Below are positions 7,836-16,771 of a DNA stretch of 64,000 bases, piece after piece. The notes below the pieces were generated by a model. That model was not told where the DNA came from, searched no databases, and saw nothing but the letters and a program-made list of their open reading frames with translations. The translations under genes and the position numbers were made by a program. Source of the stretch: Candidatus Bacteroides pullicola (GTDB lineage: Bacteria; Bacteroidota; Bacteroidia; Bacteroidales; Bacteroidaceae); NCBI GenBank assembly GCA_019115825.1, contig DXCV01000061.1, positions 40,172-104,171 of the forward strand. Reading direction: 5' to 3'. The first letter of the stretch is position 1. Each line of letters begins with the position of its first letter.

Positions 7836-9293
7836 ATGGCAGGAAACGCTAAACAGGTGATGGACATCCACCCGTCGGCGGGCATCACGACCGCCCAAAG
7901 CGACGAACACCAGCGCAGGTGGACGGAAAAAGGCTGGGAACACGCCATCAGCAAGGGCAATTATGACCCCACTCGCGAACACTTGAACTTTGAAGTCGTC
8001 AAAGGCGGCAAGGTACAGCCCGTGGACAAATCGAAAAGTATCCCGGAGCGGATGGCGGAGAATCTGCGCAGCCGCGGCATCCGTGACAGGAACGAGGGGC
8101 TGGAGGAACCCAAGTACCGCACCGTCGTCAACTTTATCTTTGGCGGTTCTCAAACACGTATGCGTGAACTGGCCTTCGGAGACCAGAAGGTGGACTTTGA
8201 CAAGGGCGCGGACAATTCATCGGTCAAAAGGAAGCCGGAGATTGAGAAATGGGCGCAGGACATCTACGCTTTCGTGTCCGGCAAGTTCGGCGAGGAGAAC
8301 ATCGTCGGCTTCTATGTACACCTGGACGAATTGAATCCGCACATACATTGCACCCTCATGCCAATCAAGGACGGCGAGTTCGCCTATAAGAAAATCTTTT
8401 CCGGCAAGGACAAGTACGAAGGCTGCAAACGCTTCCGCGAGCTTCATAACGAACTGGCCGCAATAAACCGGAAATGGGAACTCAACCGTGGCACCAGTGT
8501 CGCCATCACCGGGGCCAAGCACCGCTCCACGGAGGAATACCGCCGCCACCTTAACGAGGAATGTTCTTCCATCGAGGAGCAGATAGAGCAGCACCGGAAG
8601 GCTTTGGCGGACCTCCGCGTGGAGACACGCCTGGCAGAGCGCAGGGTGAAAGGCTTGAACACGATGGTGGAGAACCTGAAGAAGGAGAAGGCGGAGAAAG
8701 AGGCGCAACTGGCGGAATACCGCCGTGAACTGCAGTCGCAGAGCGGCGACGCCATGGCCTTGGCCGCGGAAATATCCCGGCTGGAAAAGGAACTTTCCAA
8801 TGTCCGGGAACGGCTGGCGGACAAGCAGGGGAAGCTGGAGACCGCAGACCGGCAACTGGCCTTGCTCCAAAAGGACATGGATGCCATCCAAGACCGTACC
8901 GGGGAGTTGCGCGAGGAAGCCTACCGGTATTCACGCGACATCCACTCGAAAGTGGACGGCCTGTTGAAGGAAGTGCTGGTGGAGCGTCTGGTCGGTGAAC
9001 ACCGGGAACTGATGGCACATTCCGGCACGGAAGCGCGCGGCGTCTTTGACGGAACGCTCATGCAGAGCATTTCCGAGCAGGGCGCGGAAGTCCTCCATTG
9101 CGCCACGCTGCTGTTCCTCGGTTATGTGGACGCTGCCACCACATTTGCCGAAGGCCAGGGAGGGGGCGGCGGAGGAAGCGGCCTGGAATGGGGGCGCGAT
9201 GATGACGAGGACGACCGCCGCTGGGCTTACCGTTGCATGATGATGGCGCAGCGCATGATGCGTCCGGCCACCGGCAAGAAACCCAAACGCTGA
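7836..9293 (+). CDS. mobV: MOBV-family relaxase (Pre/Mob type)
   Basis: About 485 residues from MAGNAKQVMDIHPSAG at 7836. The relaxase domain occupies residues ~1-230, with the hallmark metal-binding motif HLDELNPHIH at about 162-171 and a conserved REHLNFEV stretch near 47-54. Residues ~240-400 form a long coiled coil rich in Glu, Arg and Leu. A glycine run (GQGGGGGGSG) comes before the acidic tail. Role: nicks oriT, stays attached to the strand and pilots its transfer. I chose 7836 because upstream in-frame codons overlap the inverted-repeat region. No coupling protein lies nearby, so mobilization may rely on machinery encoded elsewhere. Confidence 0.9.
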   Translation: MAGNAKQVMDIHPSAGITTAQSDEHQRRWTEKGWEHAISKGNYDPTREHLNFEVVKGGKVQPVDKSKSIPERMAENLRSRGIRDRNEGLEEPKYRTVVNFIFGGSQTRMRELAFGDQKVDFDKGADNSSVKRKPEIEKWAQDIYAFVSGKFGEENIVGFYVHLDELNPHIHCTLMPIKDGEFAYKKIFSGKDKYEGCKRFRELHNELAAINRKWELNRGTSVAITGAKHRSTEEYRRHLNEECSSIEEQIEQHRKALADLRVETRLAERRVKGLNTMVENLKKEKAEKEAQLAEYRRELQSQSGDAMALAAEISRLEKELSNVRERLADKQGKLETADRQLALLQKDMDAIQDRTGELREEAYRYSRDIHSKVDGLLKEVLVERLVGEHRELMAHSGTEARGVFDGTLMQSISEQGAEVLHCATLLFLGYVDAATTFAEGQGGGGGGSGLEWGRDDDEDDRRWAYRCMMMAQRMMRPATGKKPKR

Positions 9294-9346
9294 CCTTTCC
9301 TTTTATTCTTATCCATTTGTATATTCACCAATTCATGTTGAACATT

Positions 9347-10810
9347 ATGACAAAGAGATTCATTTTCATTTTTGCGGCGTCATGCTCCTTGTGGACAAGG
9401 GCTGTTGCCGGACCGATGCCTGCGGACTCCACCGGCAGCGTCAACTGCCAATATCCCATGGAAGAAGCGTTGTCCCTCACCGTGCCATCGTATATGGACG
9501 GTGTGCTGGTGGCTTCCCCGTGGGCGGACAACTGGTTCGTCGGCGTGTCGGGAGGGGCGTCCGCATTCTTGGGAAAGCCCCTCGGCTGCGAGGATTTGTT
9601 CGGCCGCCTGCAACCTTCGTGGGCTGTCAGCGTCGGAAAATGGTTCACCCCTCACATCGGGAGCCGTGTCGGCTGGCAGGGTGGCAAGTTCAAGGACGGC
9701 GCATTGGACACGCGGGATTTCCACCATTACCATACGGACTTGCTCTGGAGCGTCCGGGGCGAGCAACGGAAGGACGGCTCTCCGGCCAAGTGGAGTCTTG
9801 TCCCCTATGTGGGCGTGGGCTTGTTGCACCACAAGAGCAACTCACAAAAACAGTTTGCCTTGTCCTACGGCATACAAGGCCGTTACCGGATTGCCGGTCG
9901 GCTGTCTGCCACCCTGAAGCTTGGCGGATGCACCACGTTCCGGGAGTTTGACGGGTACGGGAAGAGCGGCCAATGGGGTGACAGGTTCCTGGCACTTTCA
10001 GCCGGATTGTCCGTCACCATCGGAAAGACGGGCTGGAAACGCGCGGTGGACGCAAGGCCGTATGTTTGCCGGAACGAATGGCTCGTGAGGCGGTCGGAAG
10101 CGTTGGCAGGAGCCAACCGCCGTTATGCAAGCCGCCACGAGAAAGACGGCAGGATTATCCGTGAGTTGCGCAAGATACTGGAGTTGGAAGGCCTGCTTGA
10201 CAAATACGGATGGCCGGAGGATAGCCTGTATGGTTGCGGCACGGGCAATTCTGGGAACGATTACAGCGGGCTGAACTCACTCATGGCCCGGTTAAGGAAC
10301 AGGCATTGGAACGGAATGGACCCGTTGGCCTTGCCGGGCGATACGGTTGGCGGAAAGGAATTTGCCGATACATGGCAGGGGCCAGATATGGCGGACGTGC
10401 AAGACAGCACGGTCATGGCCGGTGTTTCCAATCGGACGGATGCACGTTCCATCCGGCAACCGGCAAATCCCGACGGCGGGTACATGGACATCCCGGTTTA
10501 TTTCTTCTTTGAATTGGGAACGACGGACCTGACCGAGCCTTCGCAGGGAATCAACCTTGACGCGCTGGCGCATGTGATCATCCGGCACGGTCTGCATGTG
10601 ACCGTTACGGGAGCGGCTGACAGCATGACCGGGACGGAGGAAATCAACGACCGCCTCGGCAGGGCAAGGGCGGAATACATCGCCCGGGAACTTGTCCGCC
10701 GGGGTGTCGCACCGGACTGGATTGAAAAGGCGGACATCGGAGGCATTTCCGATTACACTCCCTTGGAAGGCAACCGGCATACGCAGGTGCGCCTGTTCAT
10801 TCCCCGGTAG
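9347..10810 (+). CDS. Outer-membrane beta-barrel protein with OmpA C-terminal domain
   Basis: About 487 residues from the ATG at 9347, with a signal peptide (MTKRFIFIFAASCSLWTRAVAG). Residues ~60-260 alternate aromatic and small residues as in a small barrel (NWFVGVSGGASAFLG, WSLVPYVGVGLLHHK). The last ~110 residues are OmpA-like: VYFFFELGTTDLTE, LDALAHVIIRHGLHVTVTGAADS and a late GRARAEYIARELVRRGV. It should sit in the outer membrane and hold peptidoglycan. OmpA-like proteins are common beside transfer genes in Bacteroidales elements. It ends just before a strong terminator hairpin shared with the convergent gene. Confidence 0.8.
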   Translation: MTKRFIFIFAASCSLWTRAVAGPMPADSTGSVNCQYPMEEALSLTVPSYMDGVLVASPWADNWFVGVSGGASAFLGKPLGCEDLFGRLQPSWAVSVGKWFTPHIGSRVGWQGGKFKDGALDTRDFHHYHTDLLWSVRGEQRKDGSPAKWSLVPYVGVGLLHHKSNSQKQFALSYGIQGRYRIAGRLSATLKLGGCTTFREFDGYGKSGQWGDRFLALSAGLSVTIGKTGWKRAVDARPYVCRNEWLVRRSEALAGANRRYASRHEKDGRIIRELRKILELEGLLDKYGWPEDSLYGCGTGNSGNDYSGLNSLMARLRNRHWNGMDPLALPGDTVGGKEFADTWQGPDMADVQDSTVMAGVSNRTDARSIRQPANPDGGYMDIPVYFFFELGTTDLTEPSQGINLDALAHVIIRHGLHVTVTGAADSMTGTEEINDRLGRARAEYIARELVRRGVAPDWIEKADIGGISDYTPLEGNRHTQVRLFIPR

Positions 10811-10847
10811 TTGGCACAACCATATACATTTTCTTTGCTTGTGAGGC

Positions 10848-10883
10848 GGTGGGCTTGTCCGTGACGGACAGGCTCACCTTTCT
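10848..10883 (+). terminator. Rho-independent terminator after the OmpA-like gene
   Basis: A 13-bp stem (10848-10860 with 10866-10878, two G-U pairs, five-base loop) is followed by TTTCTT. It overlaps the 3' end of the convergent phosphoribosyltransferase gene. Confidence 0.65.
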
Positions 10884-11710
10884 TCGTTCCGGTGTTCCCA
10901 ATAAGAGAAGAGGGCGTGTATGAAAATCTCCATCCGGGTGGGCATCTCGAATGTATGCGCCGCAAAGATGGCCCCGACGACCTTGCCGCCTTTCTTCTCG
11001 ACTTCTTCCTTAAAGGCTTTCAGGCTCTTGCCCGTCGTCAAAAGGTCGTCCACGATGATGACTTCCTTGCCTTTCAGGTTTTCGGTCAGCTCGTAGTTCT
11101 TTTCCATCTGTATGTCCGCCCTTCCCTTTTGAAGGTGCAGGCTTTGCCGCTCTCCCGTGTATTTCAGGTATGAAATGCCGCTGGTCAGGTCAGGGCATTG
11201 GCATCTGATGTGGTTTGACATGCCTTTGAAACGTCTCCAGTATTTCCAGCCCGCGCTGCACGGCATGAACAGGATGACCGTTCCGGAGTTGGGGTTCAGC
11301 CTGGCTATGCCGGAACTGAAGAAGTCCACGCCGTCCGCCTGGCCGTCCTTGAAGTCAAGCACGTCCTTGCAGGCACAGCACTGCTCAAAATCCAAGTACA
11401 TCTCGTATCTCTTCGGGTAGTAGAAATGGTGGAACACGCATCGGACACCCTTCCTCTTGAATGCCTTGTCGGGATACCTGGTTGAAAACTCGTCGGGCTG
11501 CATGATGGCATAAAGCCTGGCGGCATCCTTGTTCCCGGCCAGCACGCCGCGCATGGCAAGTTCCTTTCTCTCCTTGTCGTCCGATGCCTGCGCGGCGGCG
11601 TGATAATACGCCATCCCGGCCCTTCGCTTCCAAAACCCGGCATAGGCCAGCAGGAGCATCGACCAGCCGATGAACAGCAGCCCGGCCAACCTGAATGTCA
11701 CCTCGTCCAT
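10874..11710 (-). CDS. Phosphoribosyltransferase-domain protein with N-terminal membrane anchor
   Basis: A 278-residue protein. Residues ~8-27 are hydrophobic (LAGLLFIGWSMLLLAYAGFW), giving one membrane segment. The C-terminal part has the PRPP-binding signature EVIIVDDLLTTGKSLKAF near residue 215, as in type I phosphoribosyltransferases, with a ComF-like feel. A central Cys pair (QCCACKDVLDF) may bind metal. ComF-like proteins are linked to DNA uptake; here the role is unknown. It starts 7 bases after the DUF4143 ATPase gene, so the two are probably co-transcribed from the operator-bearing promoter near 13020. Confidence 0.75.
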   Translation of the reverse strand: MDEVTFRLAGLLFIGWSMLLLAYAGFWKRRAGMAYYHAAAQASDDKERKELAMRGVLAGNKDAARLYAIMQPDEFSTRYPDKAFKRKGVRCVFHHFYYPKRYEMYLDFEQCCACKDVLDFKDGQADGVDFFSSGIARLNPNSGTVILFMPCSAGWKYWRRFKGMSNHIRCQCPDLTSGISYLKYTGERQSLHLQKGRADIQMEKNYELTENLKGKEVIIVDDLLTTGKSLKAFKEEVEKKGGKVVGAIFAAHTFEMPTRMEIFIHALFSYWEHRNEER

Positions 11711-11717
11711 AAGCCGT

Positions 11718-12971
11718 TCAATAGTCCATGCTGTCCGGTTGCAGCAGGAAGTCCATGATGCCTATCGTCACGATGCCGTTCTCATCCCTCTTTGGCATGA
11801 TGTCGTCCTTGACCACGATGATTTTCTTGAAGGAGTCGTCGATGCGTGTGAGCGAAGCGGTCTCCTGCCTTGTTTTCGCCTCGTCGGGCATGGCGAATGC
11901 CGACTGGATGTAATAACGCCGGTTGCCCTGGTTGGCCACAAAGTCCACTTCATACTGCTTGCGTATCGTCTTGTTGTTCCTGTCCGTGGTGCGTTCCTCC
12001 ACCATGCCTACATCCACATGGTACCCTCTTGTACGCAGTTCGTTGTAGATGATGTTTTCCATAATGTGGCTTTCTTCCTGTTGGCGGAAGCCCAGCAAGG
12101 CGTTGCGGATGCCAAGGTCGGAGAAATAATACTTGGACAGCGTGTTGATGTATTTCTTCCCCTTGATGTTGTAACGGACGGATTTTTCTATCAGGAAGGC
12201 GTATTCCATATAAGAAAGGTATCTTGCGATGCTCGCGGATGACACCGTAACGTTCTTTACACTCTTGAACGTATTGGACAGCTTGGTCGGGTTGCATGGG
12301 GAGCCGACGGAAGATGCGATAATCCGAGCCAGTTCGTCAAACTCGGCCTTGTTCCTTACCTTGTTCCGTTCCAATATGTCAACCAGGTAAACGCTTTCAT
12401 AAAGATTCTTCAAGTACTCGGATTTTTTCTGTTCCGTTTCCAATGACAGGATAAGCGGAAGGCCGCCGAAGGTGTAGTATTCCCTCCAGCCGTTCCACTT
12501 GTCACCTTGGTATCCCTGCATGAACTCGGAAAACGACAAGGGATGCAGGTGTATTTCATCTCCCCTGCCGCGAAACTCCGTGACCACATCCTTGGAAAGG
12601 AACTTGGAGTTGCTCCCCGTCACATAGACATCCGCGTTTCGCACATGCAGGAGGCTGTTGAGGACTTCGTGGAAATCCGGGACAAGCTGAATTTCATCGA
12701 GCAGCACATAATACATCCCTTCGTCCCGGATGCGCCCCCGGATATGCCTGAGGAGGGCGTGAGGCTCCCTCAGTTCCTCGTTCATGAGGTCATCCAAAGC
12801 CACTTTTACAATGTGGTCTTCCTTGACTTCTTTGGAAATCAGGTAATCGTGGAACAGCCTGAAAAGAAGGTATGATTTGCCGCACCGCCTGATGCCGGTC
12901 ACAATCTTAATCAGGCCGTTCCCCTGTCCGGCGACCAGTTGGTTCAGGTATGAGTTTCTTGATATGTTCAT
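11718..12971 (-). CDS. AAA ATPase with DUF4143 domain
   Basis: A 417-residue P-loop ATPase of the widespread AAA_14/DUF4143 type. Walker A is GIRRCGKSYLL (residues ~26-36), Walker B YVLLDEIQLV (~92-101), with sensor-like VYVTGSNSKFLS. The C-terminal DUF4143 region includes the SKYYFSDLGIRNALLG and MENIIYNEL motifs and a nuclease-like end, EVDFVANQGNRRYYIQ. The cellular role of this family is poorly known. It is divergent from the ParB-like gene, and the shared intergenic region has four TGACA palindromes, one of them just downstream of its promoter, suggesting repression. Confidence 0.88.
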   Translation of the reverse strand: MNISRNSYLNQLVAGQGNGLIKIVTGIRRCGKSYLLFRLFHDYLISKEVKEDHIVKVALDDLMNEELREPHALLRHIRGRIRDEGMYYVLLDEIQLVPDFHEVLNSLLHVRNADVYVTGSNSKFLSKDVVTEFRGRGDEIHLHPLSFSEFMQGYQGDKWNGWREYYTFGGLPLILSLETEQKKSEYLKNLYESVYLVDILERNKVRNKAEFDELARIIASSVGSPCNPTKLSNTFKSVKNVTVSSASIARYLSYMEYAFLIEKSVRYNIKGKKYINTLSKYYFSDLGIRNALLGFRQQEESHIMENIIYNELRTRGYHVDVGMVEERTTDRNNKTIRKQYEVDFVANQGNRRYYIQSAFAMPDEAKTRQETASLTRIDDSFKKIIVVKDDIMPKRDENGIVTIGIMDFLLQPDSMDY

Positions 12972-12988
12972 ACGTTACGTCATATTTT

Positions 12989-13233
12989 TGACAGAAATGT
13001 CATTTTTATCACCTGCAAAGGTAGCCATTCCTTTTATACTGCCTGCAATCTGCATTAAGAAAACGACATAAATGTCACTTTTTTAACATAGAGACCTTGA
13101 AATGGCTCTTCCTAACCCCTTTCTATTATCAAAAAATGACAGAAATGTCGTTCTTTGTCAATAGCCACTTGTATTTTTCCCCTTGTACGCCATCTTTCCC
13201 CTTTTGTACGTCAAAAAGGTGACATATCTGTCA
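12989..13233. repeat. Four TGACA-N4-TGTCA palindromes in a divergent control region
   Basis: Near-identical palindromes lie at 12989-13002, 13064-13077, 13137-13150 and 13220-13233. Two are perfect; two have one edge base changed (cGACA..TGTCa and TGACA..TGTCg). Centre-to-centre distances are 75, 73 and 83 bases, close to whole helical turns. Each is followed on the + strand by a T-rich run. They lie between the DUF4143 ATPase gene and the ParB-like gene and could be operators or a partition site. Confidence 0.75.
13016..13023 (-). promoter_or_regulatory. Promoter -7 box for the DUF4143 ATPase gene
   Basis: Leftward TACCTTTG (plus GC after it) matches TAnnTTTG, 44 bases before the ATG at 12971. 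The palindrome at 12989-13002 falls just past the expected transcription start, a repressor-like position. Confidence 0.5.
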
Positions 13234-13474
13234 CTTTTTTCACCTGGCCGTTTTAAGCGTCCATCAAACCGTTATACTGGTGTTTATTCCGGCTTCTTCC
13301 GCATTCACATGGCCAGCCACGGATTATTTTTCCGCAAAGGTAACGGGCTGCGTCCAATCAGCAAATCCGGTTCCGCCAAAGGTGCCTGTCGGAAATCTTC
13401 CTTTGCGTACAAAGCGTATTTCCGCCGTCAGATTTGCCTTTATGTCCTTTGGCCCTTTGATTGGGCAGAAAAAT

Positions 13475-13520
13475 AACCCCGTTGCAGGCCGTGAAAATGG
13501 CTACATAAGGGAAATAAAAA
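13475..13520 (+). promoter_or_regulatory. Possible diverged member of the CCC-hairpin-GGG leader family
   Basis: Upstream of the ParB-like gene the order AACCCC, GCC-(GTGAAAAT)-GGC, AAGGGAAATAAAA resembles the three clear leader copies (15668, 17071, 40345), but the stem is only 3 bp. It ends 32 bases before the ATG at 13553. Confidence 0.3.
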
Positions 13521-13552
13521 ATTCAATCATCAACAATCAAAAACAAAAGAGT

Positions 13553-15250
13553 ATGGAAACTAAAGACATTCAGACCGTAGCAGAGAAAAACATCGTATCG
13601 TTGGCATTGGCAGACATCCGTCCGAGCGGTTTCAACCCACGCAAGCATTTTGACGAGGAAAGCCTTGCCGAACTTGCGGACAGCATTCGTCAGCAGGGTG
13701 TCCTGCAGCCCATCGGAGTGCGGCCAATCGTAGACACCAACCTGTTTGAGATTGTTTTCGGAGAGCGCAGATACCGTGCGTCAGTCATGGCAGGAATGGA
13801 TGAAATCCAGGCGGTAGTCCTTGACATCACGGATGAAGCTGCCGAGGAAATGGCCGTGACGGAGAACCTGCAGCGCAAGGATGTGACACCCATTGAGGAA
13901 GCGAGAGCCTATCAGAAGTTGCTGGAGAGCGGACGTTATGACGTTCAGTCCTTGGCAGTGCAGTTCGGCAAGTCGGAAGATTATATCCGCACACGTCTCA
14001 AATTCACGACATTGATACCCGAAATCGCCGAATTGTTGGAAACGGACGAGCTGTCGGTCAGCGTGGCAAGTGAAATATGCCGTTACGGTGAGGACATCCA
14101 GCATGAGGTGTATGACCGTCATTTGAAAGAGGGCGTATTTGGCAGTTGGCGAGGACTGAAAGCATCCGAGGTGGCCAGGAACATCGAGCGTGACTTCACT
14201 ACCAACTTGCATCGTTATCTGTTCGACAAGACCCTATGCGCCACCTGTCCGTTCAACACCAACAACATGAGCCTGTTCCACGAGGAGGGATGTGGAAATT
14301 GCGCCAAGCGGAGTTGCCTTGAGGAAAAGAACGTGTCGTTTTTGGTGGGTAAGGCCGTGCAGGTCATGGAGCAGCAGCCGAACGTCATCCTTTGCCGCGA
14401 CGCATTCAACGGCAACGACAAAGCCGTGGAGCGTCTTGTGGGCATGGGCTATTTGGTGGAAAACCTGCAAGGCTACTGCCCGACTTATCCCAACCGCCCC
14501 GAAGAACCGCAGACGGATGAATATGACACCCAAGAGGAATACGAACAGGCTTGTAGGGATTACGGGCAAGACATGGCCGCCTACAACGAGAGGTGTGAAG
14601 AAATAAACCGCAAGGCCGATGCAGGGGAAATCATGCTTTATGCAAGGATAGAGCGGAGCGACATCACCTTATGCTATAAAAAGGCAGAGCGGAATGACGG
14701 CATGGACGGCCAACCCATCTCACCCATTGAGAAGCTGGAGAAGCAAGACAAGCGTAACAAGGAGATAGCCCTTGAAAAGACGGTGGAGGATACGAAGAAG
14801 CGCATTTTGGAAGCCGACATCACAGAAACCAAGTTTGGCGCGGACGAGGACAAGATGATATATTTCTTCCTGTTGGCCGACCTCCGCAAGGAGCATTATC
14901 AGACGCTCGGCATTGACGCGGAAGTGCCATACCTTACAGACGAGGAGAAGATGGGTATTGTCGCCAACCTCACGGCCAAGGCGAAAGCCGTCATCCGCAG
15001 GGATTTTCTGATTGCCAAGTTCAAGGAAGCTCGTGGCGGCAATGCCGTGGCATCCCTGTTGCTTGACTTCGCACGGAAGCACATGCCCGAAACATTGGCC
15101 GACATCAAGAGCGGATATGATGAAGTGTACGAGAAGCGTCACCAGCGCATTGAGGAAAAGAAAGCGGCCTTGTTGGCCAAGGAAGCGGAACAGGCAGAAG
15201 AACCGCAGCCATCCGAGGAACAACAACAATCCGAAGAGACTGCAGCATGA
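13553..15250 (+). CDS. ParB/Spo0J-like nuclease-domain protein, long form
   Basis: About 565 residues from METKDIQ at 13553. The N-terminal ParB domain is clear: LADIRPSGFNPRKHFDEESL, DSIRQQGVLQPIGVRP, the FGERRYRAS box and ENLQRKDVTPIEEA, followed by the central HTH (SLAVQFGKSEDYIRTRLKF). The remaining ~300 residues include a Cys cluster (CATCPFNTN, CGNCAKRSCLEEKN) that may bind zinc, and an acidic, Gln-rich tail. This is longer than chromosomal ParB and matches forms on Bacteroidales mobile elements. No ParA gene is adjacent. The upstream palindromes are candidate binding sites. Roles in partition, replication control or regulation are all possible. Confidence 0.85.
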   Translation: METKDIQTVAEKNIVSLALADIRPSGFNPRKHFDEESLAELADSIRQQGVLQPIGVRPIVDTNLFEIVFGERRYRASVMAGMDEIQAVVLDITDEAAEEMAVTENLQRKDVTPIEEARAYQKLLESGRYDVQSLAVQFGKSEDYIRTRLKFTTLIPEIAELLETDELSVSVASEICRYGEDIQHEVYDRHLKEGVFGSWRGLKASEVARNIERDFTTNLHRYLFDKTLCATCPFNTNNMSLFHEEGCGNCAKRSCLEEKNVSFLVGKAVQVMEQQPNVILCRDAFNGNDKAVERLVGMGYLVENLQGYCPTYPNRPEEPQTDEYDTQEEYEQACRDYGQDMAAYNERCEEINRKADAGEIMLYARIERSDITLCYKKAERNDGMDGQPISPIEKLEKQDKRNKEIALEKTVEDTKKRILEADITETKFGADEDKMIYFFLLADLRKEHYQTLGIDAEVPYLTDEEKMGIVANLTAKAKAVIRRDFLIAKFKEARGGNAVASLLLDFARKHMPETLADIKSGYDEVYEKRHQRIEEKKAALLAKEAEQAEEPQPSEEQQQSEETAA

Positions 15251-15263
15251 TTTGACAAAAGAG

Positions 15264-15287
15264 GCAGGGCGGTGAAGGCCGTCCTGC
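15264..15287 (+). terminator. Terminator hairpin after the ParB-like gene
   Basis: A 9-bp stem GCAGGGCGG / CCGTCCTGC (one G-U) with a six-base loop begins 13 bases after the stop codon. The T-run behind it is weak (CATTGTTT). Confidence 0.45.
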
Positions 15288-15404
15288 TTCCATTGTTTGA
15301 CAATCTTTCCAACATATTTATATATATGGCTAAAATGCAAGACCGGTCTTTTGCCGTGCGGGTCATTCCCACTTATAGCTAGCCTTCCTGGACGGAAGCC
15401 CTCA

Positions 15405-15453
15405 CCCTTTTATACCTCTATCGTTCCTCCTTTTATACCATCCCCTTTATACC
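15405..15453. repeat. Three CCyTTTTATACC-like elements upstream of leader copy 1
   Basis: CCCTTTTATACC (15405-15416), CCTTTTATACC (15429-15439) and CCCCTTTATACC (15442-15453) lie in the gene-free stretch after ParB. A similar but diverged triple (CCTTTTATATC, CCCCTTTTAACC, CCCTTTTTACC) lies at 16790-16860 before leader copy 2. Confidence 0.45.
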
Positions 15454-15465
15454 TGCCTGATTATA

Positions 15466-15730
15466 TTCCCCTCTGTTCGCATCCGTCCCGCCTCCGGTCT
15501 TGATTTTCCTGTGCAAAGCTACTGCCTGGCCATGCTGTCAAGTACCGTCCTCGGACTAATCCGTTAAAATCTGACGGCAGCCTTCCGCAAAAGCTATGCC
15601 TTTTGGGTTTTCCGTAAGATTTGAGCGGATTTCCTTGTCTTGCATTTCCCTTTCCGCAGTCAAACATGCACGTAAAATCAAATCCCGATGGCGGAGCCGG
15701 AAAAGCTCCAAACAAAGGGAAAATAAAAAC
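15466..15730. repeat. Long non-coding direct repeat, copy 1
   Basis: About 265 bases nearly identical to 16868-17131. Differences between the copies change residues in every overlapping open frame, so I read it as non-coding. It holds a leftward TAGCTTTGC box (15521-15513) and ends in the conserved hairpin leader of the next gene. Confidence 0.85.
15668..15730 (+). promoter_or_regulatory. Conserved 5' leader hairpin, copy 1
   Basis: The element begins GCACGTAAAATCAAATCCC. It continues with the stem GGAGC-(CGGAAAA)-GCTCC (15693-15709) and closes with AAAGGGAAAATAAAA, where CCC and GGG can pair outside the stem. It ends 22 bases before the start of the gene at 15753. Copies at 17071 and 40345 hold the same place before other genes. 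Confidence 0.65.
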
Positions 15731-15752
15731 AACTCATTAAAACTAAAATGTT

Positions 15753-16385
15753 ATGGATGTACGAAAAGAAACCATGCACGAGGCGGAAGCCTATCTCCGC
15801 AACCCCGAAAATCCTACAAGACTTTGTGTGCAGATTGGTGGTAAACGTCGTCGTCTGTTTATCAACAGGGATGACGGCGGAATTGGCATATTGGGCGTAG
15901 GGAAGCGCAAACGTGGATTTGTATTTACTGATTGGCAGTCCATTGAAAAGATTTTCTACCCCGTCCAGGCCAGTGAGGAAGAACGCAATCGCAGATTGCT
16001 GGTGAAATACCAACGTCTGGCCCAATCCGCATCGTTTGCCAATGATTGGCTGGCAGACATAGCCAAGGCAGACACGGCCAAGTCGCTTTATGAGAACCAT
16101 ATCACGACAGGCACAGGGATAGACGGGCAGTGCATCAGGCTTTCCACTGTGGAAAAATATGCAGGGCCTTATCTTATGGCGGGTTTCAAGGCTGCCGTAA
16201 GGAAATGCGAGGATTTTCATTCCTACCGCTTTGATTTTTGTGGATATGACGGTTCGCTTTGGGTCAATAGGAAAGAAGATGGCAAGGTCACAGCCGGTTT
16301 CAGCAAGGAATACCGAGGGTGTGGCAACGGCTATTATTACTTGTTAATCAACGATGAAACCTTTATCGGCTATGATATAGATTGA
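15753..16385 (+). CDS. Hypothetical accessory protein
   Basis: A 210-residue soluble protein starting MDVRKETMHEAEAYLRNP. An N-terminal segment with a basic strand (GGKRRRLFINRDDGG, GKRKRGFVFTDWQS) suggests nucleic-acid contact, but no family is recognised. It is the first gene behind leader copy 1 and is followed 15 bases later by a small gene. The AT content is slightly higher than in the transfer operon. Small proteins encoded near the leading region of transferred elements are often anti-defence factors; that is only a contextual guess here. Confidence 0.6.
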   Translation: MDVRKETMHEAEAYLRNPENPTRLCVQIGGKRRRLFINRDDGGIGILGVGKRKRGFVFTDWQSIEKIFYPVQASEEERNRRLLVKYQRLAQSASFANDWLADIAKADTAKSLYENHITTGTGIDGQCIRLSTVEKYAGPYLMAGFKAAVRKCEDFHSYRFDFCGYDGSLWVNRKEDGKVTAGFSKEYRGCGNGYYYLLINDETFIGYDID

Positions 16386-16400
16386 TGTTAATTGCTTAAA

Positions 16401-16595
16401 ATGAAAAGACTTATGCTTGAAAAGAATGATGTTTACACGGATTTTGAGGAGTATGGCAGGCAATGCTATCTGATTACTCCTTGGAGAGGCTACCGCAGCG
16501 CGACCATTGTCGGAAGGACGGACAAGGGATTTGTCGTGCAAGTCAGCAGCGGTGCGGAACTGGATGTTTATCCCGATGAAATAGAATTTGATTGA
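16401..16595 (+). CDS. Small hypothetical protein (64 aa)
   Basis: A 64-residue product starting MKRLMLEKNDVYTDFEEYG at the ATG at 16401; the in-frame TTG at 16392 is less likely. The sequence alternates beta-strand-like segments (CYLITPWRGYRSATIVGR, GFVVQVSSGAELDVYPDEIEF), as in small SH3-like barrels. No family is recognised. It follows the 15753 gene closely in the same transcription unit. Confidence 0.55.
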   Translation: MKRLMLEKNDVYTDFEEYGRQCYLITPWRGYRSATIVGRTDKGFVVQVSSGAELDVYPDEIEFD

Positions 16596-16608
16596 ATGTT
16601 TGGTAAAT

Positions 16609-16635
16609 CCCTCCGGCTTTCCATGGGTCGGAGGG
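16609..16635. other. Hairpin after the 64-aa gene
   Basis: A perfect 7-bp stem CCCTCCG / CGGAGGG with a 13-base loop lies 13 bases after the stop codon. It lacks a T-run, so it may stabilise the transcript end rather than terminate. Confidence 0.4.
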
Positions 16636-16741
16636 CATCAAACAATCGAAAGTGACTTGTTAGTTTTATAAAAAGCCTGATAGGAAGCGGCATCAGGAAA
16701 ACAAGTTTGCGGAAACAATCACTGGCAAATAACCGCCCCGA

Positions 16742-16771
16742 AGCTCTGGGCGTCACAGCCAGGGCTTTTTT
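16742..16771 (+). terminator. Rho-independent terminator before leader copy 2
   Basis: Stem AGCTCTGG / CCAGGGCT (one G-U) with a 9-base loop is followed by TTTTTT. It separates the 15753-16595 unit from the next leader and gene. Confidence 0.65.

Noticed and set aside
15461..15715. Small - strand frame MFGAFPAPPSGFDFTC..., repeated at 16795-17142
   Set aside because: Same duplicated region. Several substitutions between copies are non-synonymous, so protein-level selection is not visible.
15596..15844. Small + strand frame MPFGFSVRFERISL..., repeated at 16999-17184
   Set aside because: It lies in the duplicated leader; differences between the copies change its residues freely and it overlaps the real gene at 15753.
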